Assembly: GCA_023413555.1 (NCBI GenBank)
Contig: JAEZPG010000030.1
Location: forward strand, 1 to 64,000
Direction: 5' to 3'
DNA: 64,000 nucleotides
DNA from: Bacillota bacterium
GTDB lineage: Bacteria > Bacillota > Clostridia > Lachnospirales > Lachnospiraceae
The notes beneath the pieces were generated by a model that did not search any database, had not been told where the DNA came from, and saw only the letters and a list, made by a program, of their open reading frames with translations. Positions 8,334-16,533 of the stretch are shown here, piece after piece. The position numbers and the translations under genes were made by a program. Each line of letters opens with the position of its first letter. The first letter of the stretch is position 1.

Positions 8334-8811
8334 CCTGCCTAAGCGAATATTTTAATAAGGGGTTGGTTAACGGTTTTTGTGACGGATGTGGTTAATCCAA
8401 AAATAGCTACGTTATACCAACTGCTTCCCCTATTATAATAAAATAAGTGCAGATGTCAGAGTTAATTACTCTCTAACCACTACACTTTTATAGTACTAAA
8501 AGAGCCTGTAAAACTACAGACAAAACCTAATTAGATTTCATCTTTTCGTTTTACAGGCTCCAAAGGGTTAGACAGTAAAATGCAATTAACCCAGTATAAA
8601 ATGTGTAAAATATTCCTTACGACTTAATGCCCGTTGTAGAAGTTGTGTCATTAACTCATAGCACTTTCGCTCCTTATTGATTCTACTACATCTCCAAATT
8701 ATTTTATACTATACTTTTCCATTTAAACTCTTGTTATGTACATTTTTCTTATAAAAGAATATACCTTCCCCTTACCCCACATGATCTACACAATATTTAA
8801 TTGGCATTTTC
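8334..8811. other. Gene-free stretch left of IS copy 2
   Basis: No gene is seen in 478 bases. It holds one marked structure: a 13-bp inverted repeat GAGCCTGTAAAAC (8502-8514) / GTTTTACAGGCTC (8548-8560), which could be a terminator or an IS end. The left boundary of IS copy 2 lies somewhere here but cannot be fixed, since the matching end of copy 1 is off the window. Confidence 0.5.
8502..8560. repeat. 13-bp perfect inverted repeat
   Basis: GAGCCTGTAAAAC and GTTTTACAGGCTC are separated by 33 bases. It may form a terminator for minus- or plus-strand transcripts or may be the end of an unrecognised element. Confidence 0.55.
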
Positions 8812-10041
8812 CTACGTAGTGTCAAATATATACTGTCTACTATATCTCATTCTATAAAGTTCTTTTTCTAGCAATCTTATGATTTCCTTTTGGGTTAATG
8901 TCTTAATCTCTTTACCACTTAGCCTTTTGAATACAAATAGTTGCATCAGATTATAAGCAATACTCATGAGATACAATATCGCTTCTATTGCATTCGAGTG
9001 ATGAACAAAACAATGATTCAATGCTCCATATGTTTTCAATTTATTAAATATTGAAGTCTCTATATCCCATCTCTGATGCATTATCTTATATAATGTCTTT
9101 AATGGAATATGAAAATCCGATGTCACTAGTAAAACCTGCGATCGATCCGTCACTGATTTTTTCTTTGTAAACTTTACAAAGCGAAGCGGTTCTTGCACAT
9201 CATCCATATAAAATTTCTGTTCGTAGGCCTTTACTTCACACTCTCGTTTTTCATCATACCATGTTTCTTTTTCAGTGCTATGATTCACTTGTGTTTTTAC
9301 ATCTTTTATGCTCTTAATATTGTTTTCTTTTACATGAATTACTGGCGTTATGTTGTGTGTTTTACAGTGATTAATCCATCCACTTCCTAATGCCAGCGCA
9401 TCATATACAACGACATCAATGGTTCCTTTATGTTCTTTTGCCACTCTGTTGAGCAATCTTTTTGCCACTGTTAATTCACCTTCGTATTTTTTGCTACTAT
9501 CAACTGAACCCTTGTAAAGCTCAAAATCGAAAATCAATCTGGGTTCTTTTCCTACTAAGGACATAAAAGCTGCACTATGAAAGTAATTAGTTTTCTTATT
9601 TCTTACTGTAGTTGTACAACATTCACTACAGCTTTTTTTATAGCTGCCAAATAGTTTTGTTCCATCGATTGCCGCCACTGTATAACCATCTATTGTTCCA
9701 TTATTAAAAACTTTATTTCGTTTTACTTTCTTAATTATTCTTTGATTCATCCGCTTTAATCCCATCGTATCGATTACTTTTAAAGTATCGCGAATAGTAT
9801 CTATTTAAGGTAATTGCTTTTTTCTGTTTACGATTGTATGAAAATCATTACTTTTTATTCTATATTATAGTTCATTGAAACTTTGGATTCTCATGATAAA
9901 CCCTAATAGTACTGGTAATACGGTTTCCGCTGTTGTGTAGGAAGGATTTTTTCTCGTATCCTTTAGTAGTTTCAGTGATTCTTCTATACGATAAACTTTC
10001 TTGCTGTATTTTATAAACTTCTTAAGATAATTTCTTGTCAT
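8812..10041 (-). pseudogene. IS4-like transposase with two nonsense codons
   Basis: By alignment with copy 1 the gene starts at the ATG at 10039-10041 and spans exactly 410 codons, so there is no frameshift. Two TAA stops break it: one near 9806 (CAA to TAA in the LPQIDT motif of copy 1) and one near 9866 (AAA to TAA after LNEL). A downstream 317-codon frame (8812-9765) keeps the DDE core (IDGTKLFGS, VVVYDALALGSGW, QRWDIETSIFNKLK) but lacks the N-terminal DNA-binding part. It should be inactive unless helped by a product of copy 1. Confidence 0.85.
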
Positions 10042-10191
10042 TCTTTCACTTTGTTCCTTTTAATCAATAGGTAATAATTATAAATTAAGCGAACAATTGA
10101 AGCAACAAAAAGTGCGAATTTACGGGTTTTATAAAAAAGTTTTCCGGTCTTGAATTTTATGAGAAAAACTCATTTTGACCCGAAAGTTCTC
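8812..10191 (-). mobile_element. IS4-like insertion sequence, copy 2 (inactive)
   Basis: Closely similar to copy 1 from its transposase through the right-end hairpin (10142-10184) up to 10191. The left end is not defined and may extend beyond 8812. The transposase frame carries two nonsense codons. Directly right of the boundary is a gene remnant whose frame begins at the junction, so the insertion probably broke that gene. Confidence 0.8.
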
Positions 10192-10192
10192 G

Positions 10193-10321
10193 CTAAACTA
10201 TGGGGCAGTAAATGATTTCTTAAAAGATTGGCTTTCTTGTAAAATAAAGTTAAAGAATGGAATTATTTCGGACGATGAATATTTTGAGAGGAAATTGAAC
10301 TGGCCGAGAAGTAGCAATTAA
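10193..10321 (+). pseudogene. C-terminal remnant of an unknown gene cut by the IS
   Basis: An open frame begins at the IS boundary and ends at TAA 10319-10321, reading LNYGAVNDFLKDWLSCK... ISDDEYFERKLNWP. It has no start codon. The composition is protein-like and similar short C-termini are known from small regulators and conserved proteins of Firmicute islands, but the family is not identified. It lies 30 bases before the RES-domain gene, in the same direction, so it may have been its operon partner (an antitoxin is conceivable). Confidence 0.5.
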
Positions 10322-10351
10322 ACAAGGGCAGCAAAAATTCGGGAAAAGGCG

Positions 10352-11962
10352 GTGATAGACTTGAATAATAAATTTAAATTTAATATAGAAACAGTAAACA
10401 ATATATCAAACATTTATTCAAATAATAATTTAGCTCAAACTATTAGTTTTATTGATAATATATTGTCTACATCCTATCATAATTCTGATTCAAACAGTTT
10501 AAACTTCCCCCATAATCTAGTACCATCCTATCTGCCAAACATTCTGCGTTCATACAATGCTACACAGAGTTTATCACCGCTCTATTTAAACCATATAAGC
10601 GAAAATGCATTATCAACATTTTCAGCCTTACCACAGGCTAGATTTACTAATAGTATTGATTCTAAATTTGAATACAATATTAATTTTCCATCTAATTTTG
10701 TAAATATAAACTCGAATTTAATGCAAACGACTACACAAGACTTTAGTCTTAACGAAGGAACACAAAGTTTGTTAAATAACGCTCTGAAATTTTCATTACC
10801 TTATGAAAATGCAAAGTTATTTATAGATAAATCTATAAATTTAGACGATACAATCAAAAATATATCTATTTTCTCAAATACAGACAGTGCAATTACTACC
10901 TTACTTGATACCAAACCATTAGCCGATAATGTATTATTACATAATATGAGTGATATTTTTAATCCAATATCCACTATGGATGTTGACTTAGCAACCAAAT
11001 TATCTTCTACAATGAGTCCATATAAAACCTCTGCTTTTTTAATTGATTCAAACATTTTGGGAACTGATAGTTTACTGTTAAATAATTTCATATCAAATTC
11101 GATGGACTATATTTCCAACTTGAATTTCATAGACTCAGCCCTAGATACGCCTATATTAAGTCTAAGCAGTTCTGGATTTGAAATAATCAATGGCTCTAAT
11201 GAAGATAGTATTTTATTAGAAGATATTCAATTAGCAGATGACATTATCGGTCTAGAGAGCATAGAAAAAAAAGACTTAAATGATTTTTATCGATTTATTA
11301 AAAAATATCCTATGCTAGCTCTTGCTGATACTAATGGAATTGGAAATAAAATATTAAATATTATCAAAGAAGACTTTAATAAAAATCTTATTACTGAAAA
11401 AGCTCCATATTTATTCAAGGCAAGAGAGTATACAGACACTGAGAAAGACATGACTTTTTGTGAGGAAGACCTCTATTTAGCCCCTTACGGAAAACCAGGA
11501 CGTGGACGCTTTAACTCTCCCGACCTAAATCATTTATACCTTTCATTAAATTTAACTACTACTCTACTTGAACTAGATATTAAACAAGAACAAAAGTATT
11601 CTATTTTAGTTTGTTCTCCTAAGCATAGTATTAAGTTATTTGATTTAACAAAAGGTAATTATACCCTTCAAGAATTTTGTTTAAAAAAGAACATTAGTTC
11701 AAATAAGACCGAATATCTCTTCCCGAACTTTATTAGTAATTGTTGTAGGCTTGCTGGATATGATGGTATTAAATATAGGAGTGTAAAAAATAAATCTTGT
11801 CTTAACTACGTACTTTTTGATTATTCCTCTTCAAATTTTGTTACCATAAATATAAGCGATTATACAATTAAAGAAGTAATTAATGAAGATACCGCAATAA
11901 TGTTTGATGATAATAATACTGAAATACTCTTAAATACTATAGAATCAACCTATCTATCATAA
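10352..11962 (+). CDS. RES-domain protein with long Asn/Ser-rich N-terminus
   Basis: 536 residues from GTG 10352, or 533 from TTG 10361, which has the better spaced GGCGGTGAT. Residues about 1-290 are rich in Asn, Ser, Ile and Leu with no recognised domain, signal peptide or membrane segment. The C-terminal part matches the RES fold: FKAREY (Arg358), PGRGRFNSP (383-390), LYLSLNLTTTLLEL (Glu407) and GYDGIKYRS (Ser477) followed by VLFDY. RES toxins break down NAD+ or ADP-ribosylate targets and usually pair with an Xre antitoxin placed before them. Here no intact antitoxin is adjacent, only a gene remnant. It could be an orphan toxin, an effector or a defence protein. Very AT-rich, suggesting transfer. 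Confidence 0.75.
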   Translation: MIDLNNKFKFNIETVNNISNIYSNNNLAQTISFIDNILSTSYHNSDSNSLNFPHNLVPSYLPNILRSYNATQSLSPLYLNHISENALSTFSALPQARFTNSIDSKFEYNINFPSNFVNINSNLMQTTTQDFSLNEGTQSLLNNALKFSLPYENAKLFIDKSINLDDTIKNISIFSNTDSAITTLLDTKPLADNVLLHNMSDIFNPISTMDVDLATKLSSTMSPYKTSAFLIDSNILGTDSLLLNNFISNSMDYISNLNFIDSALDTPILSLSSSGFEIINGSNEDSILLEDIQLADDIIGLESIEKKDLNDFYRFIKKYPMLALADTNGIGNKILNIIKEDFNKNLITEKAPYLFKAREYTDTEKDMTFCEEDLYLAPYGKPGRGRFNSPDLNHLYLSLNLTTTLLELDIKQEQKYSILVCSPKHSIKLFDLTKGNYTLQEFCLKKNISSNKTEYLFPNFISNCCRLAGYDGIKYRSVKNKSCLNYVLFDYSSSNFVTINISDYTIKEVINEDTAIMFDDNNTEILLNTIESTYLS

Positions 11963-11986
11963 TTTCAGGTATCACGCCAACTTCAA

Positions 11987-12026
11987 AAGCCCCAAGAATG
12001 GCCTATTTTAGCCATTCTTGGGGCTT
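11987..12026. terminator. Bidirectional terminator between the RES gene and guaA
   Basis: A perfect 16-bp stem AAGCCCCAAGAATGGC (11987-12002) / GCCATTCTTGGGGCTT (12011-12026) with an 8-base loop. It lies between convergent genes and can serve both. Confidence 0.85.
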
Positions 12027-12032
12027 AGTTTA

Positions 12033-13574
12033 TCACTCAAACTCTATCGTTGCTGGTGGTTTCCCTGTACAATCATAAAGAACCCTATTGATTCCCTTCA
12101 CCTCATTTACAATCCTACTGGTCACCTTCCCTAACACTTCCCAAGGCAATTCTGCACTCTCAGCGGTCATAAAGTCAGTAGTAGTAACTGCTCTTAAAGC
12201 AATGGCATAATCATAGGTTCTTTCATCACCCATACAGCCTACGCTTCTCATGTTAGTGAGAGCTGCAAAGTACTGGCCAATCTTACGATCCCAGCCTGCT
12301 TTTGCAATCTCTTCACGATAGATCGCATCTGCCTCCTGTACTAATCTCACCTTTTCAGCCGTTACTTCACCAATAATTCTAATAGCAAGACCTGGGCCTG
12401 GGAATGGTTGTCTGTATACTAGATATTCTGGGATGCCTAGTTCAAGACCTGTTTTACGAACTTCATCCTTGAATAGAAGGCGAAGTGGTTCGATGATTTC
12501 TTTAAAATCAACATAGTCAGGAAGACCTCCAACGTTGTGGTGGGACTTGATCACCGCGGATTTGCCAAGACCTGACTCGATTACATCTGGGTAGATGGTT
12601 CCCTGTACAAGGAAGTCTACGGTACCGATTTTCTTGGCTTCTTCTTCAAATACACGGATGAATTCTTCACCAATAATTTTACGTTTTGCTTCTGGTTCAT
12701 CTACACCTTTTAGCTTGTCATAGAATCTTTCCTGTGCATTTACACGAATAAAGTTTAAGTCGTAATGGCCATCTGGACCAAAGACTGCTTCTACTTCATC
12801 TCCTTCATTTTTACGAAGAAGACCGTGATCTACAAAGACACAGGTCAGTTGTTTCCCCACCGCCTTAGCTAGCATAACTGCTGCTACAGAGGAGTCTACT
12901 CCACCGGAAAGGGCACAAAGTACTTTACCGTCGCCAACCTTTTCACGAATGGCTTTGATGGATTCTTCTGCAAAGGAGGACATTACCCAGTCTCCAGCGC
13001 ATTTACATACGTTAAATAGGAAGTTAGATAGCATCTTAGTACCTTCCACACTGTGTACTACTTCTGGATGGAACTGTACTGCATATAGGTTCTTCGCTGG
13101 GTTTTCAAATGCTGCTATAGGACAGGATTCAGAGTAAGCAGAGATGGTAAAGCCTTCTGGAACTTCTGTGATTCTGTCGGTATGACTCATCCAACAGATG
13201 GTATTCGTAGAAACTTCTTTAAATAATAGGGAAGAGGTATCCACAGTAACTTCTGTCTTTCCATACTCCCTAATATCAGCTGTGCTTACCGTACCACCTA
13301 GAAGATAGGTCATAAGCTGAGCACCATAGCAGATTCCTAAGACCGGAATACCTAGTGCAAAGATTTCCTTATCACATAATGGTGATCCTTCTTCATAAAC
13401 ACTGTTTGGACCGCCTGTAAAAATAATGCCTACAGGATTTAATTCTTTAATTTTCTCTACGCTGGTGGTATAAGACATTACTTCACAATATACGTTACAT
13501 TCTCTGACACGCCTTGCAATCAGCTGATTGTATTGACCGCCAAAATCTAGTACAATAACCAGTTCCTTCTTCAC
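12033..13574 (-). CDS. guaA: GMP synthase (glutamine-hydrolysing)
   Basis: 513 residues, the normal length. It converts XMP, ATP and glutamine to GMP, the last step of guanine nucleotide synthesis. Residues 1-190 are the glutaminase domain with GICYGAQ (Cys82) and FHPEV (His169, Glu171). SGGVDS (223-228) is the PP-loop of the ATP pyrophosphatase domain. The C-terminus with RVLYDCTGKPPATIEFE is the dimer domain. GTG start after TAGGAGG. The gene's 3' end is a known target for integrative elements in several bacteria, and the accessory island lies directly after it here. No guanine riboswitch was seen upstream. Confidence 0.97.
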   Translation of the reverse strand: MKKELVIVLDFGGQYNQLIARRVRECNVYCEVMSYTTSVEKIKELNPVGIIFTGGPNSVYEEGSPLCDKEIFALGIPVLGICYGAQLMTYLLGGTVSTADIREYGKTEVTVDTSSLLFKEVSTNTICWMSHTDRITEVPEGFTISAYSESCPIAAFENPAKNLYAVQFHPEVVHSVEGTKMLSNFLFNVCKCAGDWVMSSFAEESIKAIREKVGDGKVLCALSGGVDSSVAAVMLAKAVGKQLTCVFVDHGLLRKNEGDEVEAVFGPDGHYDLNFIRVNAQERFYDKLKGVDEPEAKRKIIGEEFIRVFEEEAKKIGTVDFLVQGTIYPDVIESGLGKSAVIKSHHNVGGLPDYVDFKEIIEPLRLLFKDEVRKTGLELGIPEYLVYRQPFPGPGLAIRIIGEVTAEKVRLVQEADAIYREEIAKAGWDRKIGQYFAALTNMRSVGCMGDERTYDYAIALRAVTTTDFMTAESAELPWEVLGKVTSRIVNEVKGINRVLYDCTGKPPATIEFE

Positions 13575-13605
13575 GGATATTTCCTCCTAAATAATAGAAT
13601 ACATC

Positions 13606-13630
13606 AAAGGACAGGTCTCCCCGTCCCTTT
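13606..13630 (-). promoter_or_regulatory. Stem-loop in the guaA leader
   Basis: On the minus strand AAAGGGACGGG-GAGA-CCTGTCCTTT forms a stem with a GNRA-type loop about 30 bases before the guaA start. It is not followed by a T-run. It may affect mRNA stability or be an attenuator; role unknown. Confidence 0.4.
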
Positions 13631-13828
13631 ATTAACAATAGGTAATACATGGCAAATCTTACGTTAATGTTCATTTTACATTATTTTTCGCCTTTGCACT
13701 AGAGGAAAAATGTAATTTTGTAATATTGTTGAGGAAAGCCCCAAAATAACTGTTGTTTTTGTACTTTTTTTAGATTAGTGCCGTTCCGACAACTATAAAT
13801 TCCAATTCTGAGATATTGCTTTTCTTCT

Positions 13829-14485
13829 TTAGGAAAGATCTCTTCTTTCTACAATCTTTCTAGAGAGGAAAATCCCCAAGAGGCAAAGCATTACTCCTGC
13901 TGCTAAAATACTAAATGCAATTAGAGCCGTATGGCTCAAGATCCAATTTATTGATTCACCAGAACTTTCCTCCATCCAACCAAGAATAAGGTTACTACCG
14001 AAAAACATAACAAAGCCCGGTATCATACGTACAATGCTCATTCCTTGCACGCTTCTTATCTTTCCTATCAGATAAAAGATGATATATTGTAAAGAACAGA
14101 CGAATATGCCAGCTCCAGCTGCTCCAATCATAAATTCTAGGGCATATTCTATTTTTTCCTCATTGATAAATGTATAGGCAACCATGATACCGGAACCTAA
14201 AACAGTTCCAAAGATGATCATGAATATTGCTACCAAATAACGTCCTATTACTCGGCTAGTTACGGTTCCTGGTAGCATATTAATAAACCCGATTTCTGCC
14301 GTTTGATCCTGTGTAAATGGTACCGTTGAAAAGATAATCCCTGCAAATACAACATAGAGTAAACCAAAATATGGAGAGTTCATATTAAGCGATAACACGA
14401 AAGCCAGAATGGCAAATGCTAGTAAATATATGAACTGTACCCTGTTTCTAGCAAAGTCTACTTTGAAAAATTTGATTGCATTCAT
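13829..14485 (-). CDS. ABC transporter permease of a GntR-controlled operon
   Basis: 218 residues with about six membrane helices (FAILAFVLSL, LLYVVFAGIIFSTVPF, YLVAIFMIIFGTVLGS and others). No clear family motifs, but it starts one base after the ATPase stop and is the third gene of a GntR-ATPase-permease operon like ytrAB of Bacillus subtilis, which responds to cell-wall antibiotics. Substrate unknown. Confidence 0.8.
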   Translation of the reverse strand: MNAIKFFKVDFARNRVQFIYLLAFAILAFVLSLNMNSPYFGLLYVVFAGIIFSTVPFTQDQTAEIGFINMLPGTVTSRVIGRYLVAIFMIIFGTVLGSGIMVAYTFINEEKIEYALEFMIGAAGAGIFVCSLQYIIFYLIGKIRSVQGMSIVRMIPGFVMFFGSNLILGWMEESSGESINWILSHTALIAFSILAAGVMLCLLGIFLSRKIVERRDLS

Positions 14486-14486
14486 A

Positions 14487-15341
14487 CTATTTCCTCCTAC
14501 TCCGAATCATATGCACCATAATCTGATCGATCGTTGGTTGATTTATCAGAAAATTCTTAGGAATCAAATGGGCATACTCACTGGATACTAATGCTGTAAA
14601 ACCATACTCTCCTTCGGTGATTCCAAGAAGTTTATTTCTCATTATTGTTGGTATTTCTTCTTTATCCCCTTTGATTAGGATATAGTTCTCTAATAACTCA
14701 TCCTTTGTTTCGTTCAGAAAAATCTCTCCTTGATCAATAAGAATGATGTAATCTGCAATTTGCTGTAAATCCTCTAACATATGAGTAGAAAAAAGAATGC
14801 TTGTTTCTCCTTCTTCAATATACTCCTGAAGAAGTTGTAGTATATCTGCCCGAAAAACCGGATCTAGACCGTTGGTTGCTTCGTCAAGAATCAGTAACTT
14901 GGTTTTTCGACAAAAAGCTGCAGCAAACATAAGCCTTACTTTCATTCCTCTGGAGTAGTCTCTAATCTTCTTATTTGCGGGAAGGTGCCATTTACTAACT
15001 AACTGATTAAACTTCTCTACTTGAAAGGTAGGATAGAAATCCTTTAATATATCCTGAATATCTCGCAACTTTAACTCGGGAGGAAAATAAGACTCGTCTC
15101 CTACATAACCAATCATTTCTTTATAGCGTGTGGGATTCTCTTCATATGTCATACCATCTATGGTAACAGTGCCAGATGTTGCCTTAGATAGATGAGTAAT
15201 CAGATTTAGGGTAGTTGTCTTACCAGCCCCATTCTGACCTACATATCCCATAATATAGCCCTTGGGAAGGGTAAAAGAGACTTCTTTTAATCTAAAATTT
15301 TTATAACTCTTACTAAGTCCTTGCACTTTTAATAATTCCAT
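14487..15341 (-). CDS. ABC transporter ATP-binding protein, YtrB-like
   Basis: 284 residues. Walker A GQNGAGKTT, signature YSRGMKVR, Walker B KLLILDEATNGLD and H-loop STHMLED are all present. Note Ala in the Walker B segment (DEATNGLD, where DEPTNGLD is common), as in YtrB-type ATPases. It is followed by its permease and preceded by a GntR regulator at 28 bases distance, so the three are co-transcribed. Confidence 0.88.
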   Translation of the reverse strand: MELLKVQGLSKSYKNFRLKEVSFTLPKGYIMGYVGQNGAGKTTTLNLITHLSKATSGTVTIDGMTYEENPTRYKEMIGYVGDESYFPPELKLRDIQDILKDFYPTFQVEKFNQLVSKWHLPANKKIRDYSRGMKVRLMFAAAFCRKTKLLILDEATNGLDPVFRADILQLLQEYIEEGETSILFSTHMLEDLQQIADYIILIDQGEIFLNETKDELLENYILIKGDKEEIPTIMRNKLLGITEGEYGFTALVSSEYAHLIPKNFLINQPTIDQIMVHMIRSRRK

Positions 15342-15368
15342 ATCTTCACCTATCTTCCTTATTAAATA

Positions 15369-15740
15369 CTATACATTCCACAAATTTTTTACCATGTGAA
15401 GCAGCTCTTCTTCTGACATTTCCATATATTTGGCTGTCTCAATAGCGGAGAGTAAGCCATTTTCAATACGCACTAGGTATTGTTCCTTTAGAAGCTTATT
15501 GTCCTTAGACAGGACTACACTTCCTTTTCCCTGCATTGTGGCAATAAACCCCTCCTCTTCTAGATCATTATAGGCTCTGGTGGTCGTGATGACACTTACC
15601 CCAATTTCCTTGGCTAGTTTACGGATAGAGGGTAATATGGTCCCTTCTGGAAGCTGACCATTTAAAATCTGTTCTTTAATTTGTTCCTTTACCTGCCCAT
15701 AGATCGGCATTTCTGATTGATTGGATATTAAGATCTTCAT
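15369..15740 (-). CDS. GntR-family regulator, YtrA-like
   Basis: 123 residues from the ATG at 15738-15740, which follows GGAGAAAGT; the frame runs on to 15773 without a good ribosome site. N-terminal winged HTH typical of GntR (IYGQVKEQIKEQIL, LPSIRKLAKEIGVSVITTTRAYNDLEEEGFI, MQGKGSVV). The short C-terminal part is that of the YtrA subfamily, which lacks a large effector domain. It likely represses its own operon through the palindrome at 15804-15849. Confidence 0.9.
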   Translation of the reverse strand: MKILISNQSEMPIYGQVKEQIKEQILNGQLPEGTILPSIRKLAKEIGVSVITTTRAYNDLEEEGFIATMQGKGSVVLSKDNKLLKEQYLVRIENGLLSAIETAKYMEMSEEELLHMVKNLWNV

Positions 15741-15803
15741 ACTTTCTCCATTTCCTACAAATTGCAAAAGCATCCTCAGCTTAAGTTCTTATATAAGTAT
15801 ATG

Positions 15804-15855
15804 AAATGCTCATACTGTATATGTTGAATTATATACAGTATGAGCATTTTGTCAA
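15804..15855 (-). promoter_or_regulatory. Promoter and operator of the GntR-ABC operon
   Basis: On the minus strand TTGACA (15850-15855), 16 bases, TATAAT (15828-15833). A perfect inverted repeat with 19-bp arms (15804-15822 and 15831-15849, 8-base spacer, core GCTCATACTGTATAT) covers the spacer, the -10 box and the start region. A dimeric GntR protein bound here would block RNA polymerase. Confidence 0.85.
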
Positions 15856-15874
15856 TCCTTTTTTTATAAAATAA

Positions 15875-15911
15875 CAGCAGTGATATGACTTCTCATCTCA
15901 TATCACTGCTG
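15875..15911 (-). terminator. Terminator after the YfbR-like gene
   Basis: A 14-bp stem CAGCAGTGATATGA / TCATATCACTGCTG, followed on the minus strand by TTATTTTATAAAAAAA. It ends the uvrB-uvrA-15922 transcript. Confidence 0.8.
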
Positions 15912-15921
15912 CTTTCAATTA

Positions 15922-16509
15922 CTAAAATCCATTTAACTCATCTAACGTTTTCTCAAAAGCTGGCAGGAATTCCTTCATGAATTCCTCCACTTCCTTAAGC
16001 TCCATTTCCTTTAAGGAAATCAGTAAGCTTTTTTCCGCACTCACAAACTCCGTATTCCCTGCCTTGCGCTCTTCGATGCATTTGATTAAGGCTGATAACT
16101 TGTCTGCACCCTTCACCAATTTCCAAAGATACGTATCCTCTGGTTGTTTTACAAAGACTGATTCATAGGCATCCTGTAAATCCTCTGGTAGCATGGAAAG
16201 TAGATGCCTTGCCGCAGTCATCTCCACTTCCTTAAATGCAGTCTTAATCTCTTTGTTGTAGTATTTGATTGGGGTTGGCATATCTCCCGTTATAATCTCG
16301 GTAGAGTCATGATACATGGCCAGTAGAGCAATACGATTCTCATCCAGTTCCTTTCCATAGCGTTTGTTCCCTAGTACTGCAAGGCAATGGGCTAACATGG
16401 CTACCTCCAGAGAGTGTTCACTGATGTTCTCCGTTCTGGAATTACGCATCAATGCCCATCGATCAATGTATTTCATTCGAGACATCATTGCAAAAAAAGA
16501 ATTATTCAT
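15922..16509 (-). CDS. HD-domain 5'-nucleotidase, YfbR-like
   Basis: 195 residues. The HD pattern is clear: ISEHSLEVAMLAH, MYHDSTEIITGDMPTP and the later Asp in GADKLSALIKC. This is the YfbR type, which in Escherichia coli removes phosphate from deoxynucleoside 5'-monophosphates and needs a divalent metal. GGAGG precedes the ATG. It lies 24 bases after uvrA, so it may be co-transcribed with the repair genes, a link between excision repair and nucleotide pool cleaning. Confidence 0.85.
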   Translation of the reverse strand: MNNSFFAMMSRMKYIDRWALMRNSRTENISEHSLEVAMLAHCLAVLGNKRYGKELDENRIALLAMYHDSTEIITGDMPTPIKYYNKEIKTAFKEVEMTAARHLLSMLPEDLQDAYESVFVKQPEDTYLWKLVKGADKLSALIKCIEERKAGNTEFVSAEKSLLISLKEMELKEVEEFMKEFLPAFEKTLDELNGF

Positions 16510-16533
16510 CTACTTATCCTCCAATAATGCGAT

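Noticed and set aside
1..10191. Composite transposon made of the two IS copies
   Set aside because: Both copies lie in the same orientation, but copy 2 is inactive and a gene is broken at its edge, while the left end is unseen. Independent insertions explain it equally well.
13575..13828. Possible guanine riboswitch before guaA
   Set aside because: The conserved core of the purine riboswitch is not found; only a small stem-loop is present.
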